Program-made: the position numbers and the translations under genes
Part shown: piece after piece, positions 5,848 through 9,079 of the stretch
Position numbering within the stretch: position 1 is the first letter of the stretch
How the letters are laid out: each line of letters opens with the position of its first letter
From: Planctomycetota bacterium
GTDB taxonomy: Bacteria > Planctomycetota > Phycisphaerae > Sedimentisphaerales > Anaerohalosphaeraceae
Length of the DNA stretch: 9,079 nucleotides
Assembly: GCA_021160785.1 (NCBI GenBank)
Contig: JAGHBX010000171.1
Coordinates: 1 to 9,079 of the forward strand
Direction: 5' to 3'
The notes under the pieces: model-generated
Seen by the model: only the letters and a program-made list of their open reading frames with translations
Told to the model about the DNA's origin: nothing
Database searches by the model: none

Positions 5848-6797
5848 ATGACTTGCAAAGGCCCCACGTCAGCGTTATCGACCCCATCGGGACCGCTATC
5901 GAACGGGTCAAGCTGATTCTCTTTAACCCGTTTGAAATTGAGAAATGGTTTGTCATCGGCTTCTGCGCCTGGCTTGCCTTTCTTGGAGAGGGAGGCGGCC
6001 TCGGTGGCGGTGGCGGCGGTGGTCCGTCCGGCGGCGGGGGGCATCCGGGCGATTTCAAGGGATTTGTTGCCGAACATTTGGCCATCATCATTACTGTCGT
6101 GGTCGTTATCCTGGTGATTGGCTTTACGATCGGCATCGTCTTGACGTGGCTGAGCAGTCGCGGGCGATTCATGTTTCTCCACTGTGTCGCCAAAAACAAA
6201 GCGGAAGTTAAAGTTCCCTGGCGCCAATACCGAACACAAGGCAACAGCCTCTTTCTGTTTCGTGTGGCGCTGATGTTCATTGGGCTGTTCTGCTTCGGGA
6301 TATTGATCGCAGGTGGAATCGTGTTTGGTATAGTATTTGGCAGAGGAGGCAGTCCGGGGCCGATCATCCTGATCGTGGCGGTCTTTATACTTCTGCTTAT
6401 CCCGCTGGCGATAATTTTTGGTGTCATCGGCAAGTTCCTGAAAGATTTTGTCGTGCCCATCATGTATGTCAACAATTCCACGTGCATGGAGGGCTGGAGC
6501 CGGTTCAGGTCGGTTCTGTCGGCGAACAAAGGCAGATTTGCGCTGTACATCCTCTTCCAGATAGTGATCGGTATGGCGATTGGAGCAATCGTGCTGGCGG
6601 CCGTGTTAGTGACTTGCTGTTGTGCCGCATGCATCCTCGGCATCCCCTACATAGGGACGGTTCTTATGCTGCCGATCCTTGTGTTCAAGAGATCCTATTC
6701 GCTGTACTATCTTGGGCAGTACGGTCCTGAGTTTGATGTTTTTGCCAGGGCTCAAGATGAAGCGGCGCCCGATGAGTTCGGACCGGCTGTTGTGTAG
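5844..6797 (+). CDS. Polytopic membrane protein with glycine-rich loop, unknown function
   Basis: A 317-residue membrane protein. A short N-terminal soluble part ends in NPFEIEKWFVIGF (28-40), leading into the first hydrophobic segment. A loop extremely rich in glycine follows (about 50-69, with a run of seven Gly). Then come long hydrophobic helices near 77-103, 135-160, 168-195 and a C-terminal group including a TCCCAAC cluster before ILGIPYIGTVLMLP. I count about six membrane segments. The pattern resembles the DUF4013/DUF7544-like groups of uncharacterised membrane proteins, but I cannot fix the family. The ATG is in a 4-base overlap with the DUF2752 gene, implying coupled expression and possibly a shared complex. 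It is the last gene of the plus-strand cluster. Confidence 0.85.
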   Translation: MNDLQRPHVSVIDPIGTAIERVKLILFNPFEIEKWFVIGFCAWLAFLGEGGGLGGGGGGGPSGGGGHPGDFKGFVAEHLAIIITVVVVILVIGFTIGIVLTWLSSRGRFMFLHCVAKNKAEVKVPWRQYRTQGNSLFLFRVALMFIGLFCFGILIAGGIVFGIVFGRGGSPGPIILIVAVFILLLIPLAIIFGVIGKFLKDFVVPIMYVNNSTCMEGWSRFRSVLSANKGRFALYILFQIVIGMAIGAIVLAAVLVTCCCAACILGIPYIGTVLMLPILVFKRSYSLYYLGQYGPEFDVFARAQDEAAPDEFGPAVV

Positions 6798-6920
6798 CGG
6801 CCGGTGTGCGGCGATTTTGGCGGGGTAAACCCCACCCTGAGATAGTTTCAGGAATACGACGCCCGCGCCACTGCAACTCAGGCCGCCGTCTTGCGAGCCG
6901 GACAGCTGGTTTGGTCGTCT
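6798..6920. other. Intergenic region between convergent genes with two small hairpins
   Basis: No gene is visible here. Two short inverted repeats lie side by side: GGGG-TAAA-CCCC (6822-6833) and CCTGA-N7-TCAGG (6836-6852). Neither is followed by a clear T-run on either strand, so they are poor intrinsic terminators, though they sit where both transcripts should end. Confidence 0.35.
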
Positions 6921-8477
6921 TTAAGAGGATTGTGCTTTCTTAGGGAAAAGCGGCGAATAGAGCAGTTTCTTCTTTCGCAGGGTCAGTTTGCCGTCGCGGA
7001 CGAACCGTTCGCCTCGCTCGGCGAAGAAGCCGATCATTTCGTTTCGCCAGTGCTTGAGCGTCTTGCTCGATGCCGAGTCGCCGGCGAGGTTGCGGGTCTC
7101 GCCGGGATCGTCAGCCAGATCGAAAAGCTCCTCGCGTCCGTCGTATGCATAATAAATGTACTTGTATCGCCCGTCGGTCAGGGCGTTGAAGTGGTCCTTG
7201 TTGTAGCACATGGCGTGCTCCATATCGATGTACCTGTGCCAGGGTCGCTTGTCGCCTCTTACAGGCCGAAGCATGCTCTTGCCGTCGATATGATCGGGTA
7301 TCGCAATCTGCGCCGCATCGAGAAAAGTCGGCAGCACATCGCGCAGCTCAACGACCTCGGTCCTTGTCGTACCCCGCTGTGTGTCATGCCCGAAGGCTTT
7401 GGGCCAGCGAAGCAGCATGGGAATGCCCGCCGAGCCCTCGTATGCGTAGGTCTTTCGCCACAGGTGATGATCGCCCAACATATCACCGTGGTCGGCGGTG
7501 AACACGATCAGCGTATTGTCGTACATGCCGCGTTTTTTCAGCATGGCAAGTATGCGTCCGATCTGCTCATCGATAAAACTGATCGATCCGTAATATCCGC
7601 GGCGCGACGCCTTTGCCTGCGCCACACCCAGGTCGCCGTGCCAGGTCGACGCCGGCGCGGGCTTCCTGACGTCGGCATAGCGTTGGGCCCAGTCGCCGAC
7701 AACCGGCGCAAGCATATCATCCTGGCGGTACATCTCCATGAATCGCTTAGGCGGGTCGTACGGACTGTGCGGCCGGGCGAATGACACCTTCAAAAGAAAC
7801 GGTTCGGACTTGTCGTACTTTTCGATAAAGTCGACGGCCGTCTTTCCCGTCCAGTGAGTCGGGTGCAGCTTTTCCGGCAAAACGTAGGTCTTTACATGGT
7901 AGCTGTTCCAACCGACGCCGGTCGCATCCGGATTAAGGTCCGGTGCCTGTTCCTTGAACCACTTGCGATAGTCGCTGATAAAACCTTTTGTCGCCACGCG
8001 ACCGGACTCGTCGACGAGCGTGCCGTGATAGCCGCGCGTCTTCTTCTGCGGATACCAGTGCATTTTGCCGATTCCAAATGTGTAATAGCCCGCATCACGC
8101 AGAGCCTGCGGCAACTCAAACGGATACTGCGGCGCGATCCGCCCATAACCCAACATACCGTGACGCCACGGCGAAAGCCCGGTCAAAAGCGCGCTGCGGG
8201 CGCAGGTACAGCTCGGCGTTGACGAATAGGCGTTGGAAAACACCACGCCATCTTTTGCAATAGAGTCAAGATGAGGCGTCTTAATGACCTTGTTGCCCGC
8301 ACAGCCAAGACAATCCCATCGGTGCTGATCGGTCATAAGATAAAGAATGTTGGGCCTTTGAGTTGCCTTGGCGTTTAACCCCCTGGCGCCCCCGGCAACC
8401 GAAGCGGCCGCTGAAAACGCCACTGTCGCTTTAACAAAATCACGACGCGTCAGATTGTCCAAACGTTCCTCTGTCAT
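6921..8477 (-). CDS. Tat-exported sulfatase (type I, formylglycine-dependent family)
   Basis: A 518-residue sulfatase of the alkaline-phosphatase superfamily that would cleave sulfate esters outside the cytoplasm. A twin-arginine signal is clear: TRRDFVKA with R11-R12, then an alanine-rich hydrophobic segment to about residue 33. The active-site region starts at PNILYLMTDQHR (metal ligands D50 and probably Q51). The formylglycine motif is C90-T-C92-A-R94, with Cys where C-x-P-x-R has Pro or Ala. Further family residues are K138 and H140 (GKMH), H237 (RPHSPY), D329-H330 (TADHGD) and K342 (LWRK). The substrate is unknown; no sulfatase-maturing enzyme lies in the window. The second of two adjacent ATGs (8477) is 6 bases from GGAGG and is preferred; the first (8480) is only 3 bases away. 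It has its own promoter and is convergent with the his-linked cluster. Confidence 0.95.
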   Translation of the reverse strand: MTEERLDNLTRRDFVKATVAFSAAASVAGGARGLNAKATQRPNILYLMTDQHRWDCLGCAGNKVIKTPHLDSIAKDGVVFSNAYSSTPSCTCARSALLTGLSPWRHGMLGYGRIAPQYPFELPQALRDAGYYTFGIGKMHWYPQKKTRGYHGTLVDESGRVATKGFISDYRKWFKEQAPDLNPDATGVGWNSYHVKTYVLPEKLHPTHWTGKTAVDFIEKYDKSEPFLLKVSFARPHSPYDPPKRFMEMYRQDDMLAPVVGDWAQRYADVRKPAPASTWHGDLGVAQAKASRRGYYGSISFIDEQIGRILAMLKKRGMYDNTLIVFTADHGDMLGDHHLWRKTYAYEGSAGIPMLLRWPKAFGHDTQRGTTRTEVVELRDVLPTFLDAAQIAIPDHIDGKSMLRPVRGDKRPWHRYIDMEHAMCYNKDHFNALTDGRYKYIYYAYDGREELFDLADDPGETRNLAGDSASSKTLKHWRNEMIGFFAERGERFVRDGKLTLRKKKLLYSPLFPKKAQSS

Positions 8478-8482
8478 CATGC

Positions 8483-8490
8483 ACCTCCCT
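8483..8490 (-). promoter_or_regulatory. Strong ribosome binding site of the sulfatase
   Basis: On the minus strand AGGGAGGT precedes ATGATG. Spacing from GGAGG is 3 bases to the first ATG and 6 to the second, so start codon 8477 is favoured and the in-frame codon at 8498 is excluded. Confidence 0.7.
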
Positions 8491-8512
8491 AAAGACAAGA
8501 AGTTATCTTTAC

Positions 8513-8541
8513 ATTTTACCTTAGAAGGATCTTAATCGCAA
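8513..8541 (-). promoter_or_regulatory. Predicted sigma70-type promoter of the sulfatase
   Basis: Minus strand: -35 TTGCGA (8541-8536, 4 of 6), 17-base spacer, -10 TAAAAT (8518-8513, 5 of 6). It predicts a start near 8506, about 30 bases before the start codon, and lies in the 79-base gap after the MATE gene. Confidence 0.5.
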
Positions 8542-8556
8542 GCGCCACATCCTTTT

Positions 8557-9079
8557 TCAGGGCGATTGGGGCTGTGTTGCTGTTTTGGCGGCGTCTGTCT
8601 GCGACGTTTTGCAGATTTTTCTTATCCATGCCAGGCCCCACAGGGCGGTAGCGAAGTTTGCGGCGCATGCGGCTGCAAAGATTCCGTTGCTCTTGAAGAA
8701 GTATTTGCCGACAAACGCCAGCGGCACATAGAGAAACATCATCCGCGTCAGCGTAAGGACCGCCGACGGCATGGGTCTTCCGAGTGCGTTGAATGCCGAG
8801 CTTGCAATGAGGACTATGCCCTGTGCGCCGAAGCTTACGGGCACTATCAGCAGGTACATCGAGGCGATGGAGATGACGTCTTCGCTTTCCGTGAAGAGGC
8901 CGGACAGTGGTTTTGCGAAGATTGCCAGAATGCCCGCCATGAACAGGCCCCACACCATCGAGAAGACAAACGCATGGCTTAGACCTTTGCGGACGCGGTC
9001 GTGTTTGCCTGCGCCGGAGTTTTGCCCGACGAAGGGCGCCACGCTGGTTGACAGGCCGAAAAGCGCTATCAGTGCAAAA
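8557..9079 (-). CDS. MATE-family multidrug/toxin exporter, C-terminal part (5' end outside window)
   Basis: The frame is open to the window edge on the minus strand, giving 173 residues that end at a TGA at 8557. The segment begins in a MATE hallmark region: ALFGLSTSVAPFVGQNSGAGK, matching the xxVGQNxGAGK motif of the second half of these exporters. About four hydrophobic helices follow (VFSMVWGLFMAGILAIFA; ISIASMYLLIVPVSFGAQGIVLIA; RMMFLYVPLAFVGKYFF; GIFAAACAANFATALWGLAW). Members expel cationic drugs, dyes or metabolites in exchange for Na+ or H+. The ATG at 9042 is internal, not the start. No terminator hairpin follows the stop, so read-through into the sulfatase on the same strand is possible. 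The short polar tail (SQTDAAKTATQPQSP) is unremarkable. Substrate cannot be inferred. Confidence 0.9.
   Translation of the reverse strand, partial: FALIALFGLSTSVAPFVGQNSGAGKHDRVRKGLSHAFVFSMVWGLFMAGILAIFAKPLSGLFTESEDVISIASMYLLIVPVSFGAQGIVLIASSAFNALGRPMPSAVLTLTRMMFLYVPLAFVGKYFFKSNGIFAAACAANFATALWGLAWIRKICKTSQTDAAKTATQPQSP

Noticed and set aside
5810..6643. Minus-strand frame encoding a proline-rich protein
   Set aside because: The proline run is the reverse complement of the glycine tract in the membrane protein; there is no ribosome site or domain.
6891..7784. Plus-strand frame of 297 codons opposite the sulfatase
   Set aside because: It is an antisense shadow of the sulfatase, which has all family catalytic residues, a Tat signal, a ribosome site and a promoter.

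Overview
The window looks like a chromosomal segment of a free-living bacterium of roughly balanced base composition. The mix suggests an anaerobic or marine/sediment lineage such as the Planctomycetota/PVC group: a Tat-exported sulfatase, a long NSS-family sodium symporter, a MATE exporter, HisH/HisF and an MntA-HepT toxin-antitoxin pair. This placement is an inference from gene content; no rRNA or marker gene confirms it.

Layout. Bases 1-411 hold the 3' end of a two-helix membrane protein of unknown function, visibly more AT-rich than the rest. At 495-1022 is a small protein with two tandem zinc ribbons. A short palindromic repeat (1034-1053) lies between it and the convergent, minus-strand NSS symporter gene (1092-3146). 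The symporter diverges from the plus-strand mntA-hepT module across a 227-base regulatory region with two well-formed sigma70-type promoters (17-base spacers) and an 8-bp dyad flanking the symporter -10 box.

From 3374 to 6797 six plus-strand genes are closely packed: mntA, hepT, hisH, hisF, a DUF2752-type membrane protein and a glycine-rich polytopic membrane protein. Their junctions are an 11-base overlap, a 45-base gap, a 7-base overlap, a 1-base overlap and a 4-base overlap, so one transcript is plausible. HisH and HisF form the glutamine amidotransferase/cyclase that makes the imidazole ring of histidine and releases AICAR. The other his genes are not in the window. The two membrane proteins have no evident link to histidine synthesis.

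Bases 6798-6920 separate this cluster from a convergent minus-strand Tat-dependent sulfatase (6921-8477), which has its own promoter. Upstream of it on the same strand is the C-terminal part of a MATE-family exporter that runs off the window end.

No complete new multi-gene system is evident. The points most worth a second look are the dyad at the symporter promoter, the unusual symporter (both outer-gate charges replaced by glycine, a eukaryote-like chloride site, four extra C-terminal helices), the CTCAR variant of the sulfatase activation motif, and the toxin-antitoxin pair placed directly ahead of hisHF.
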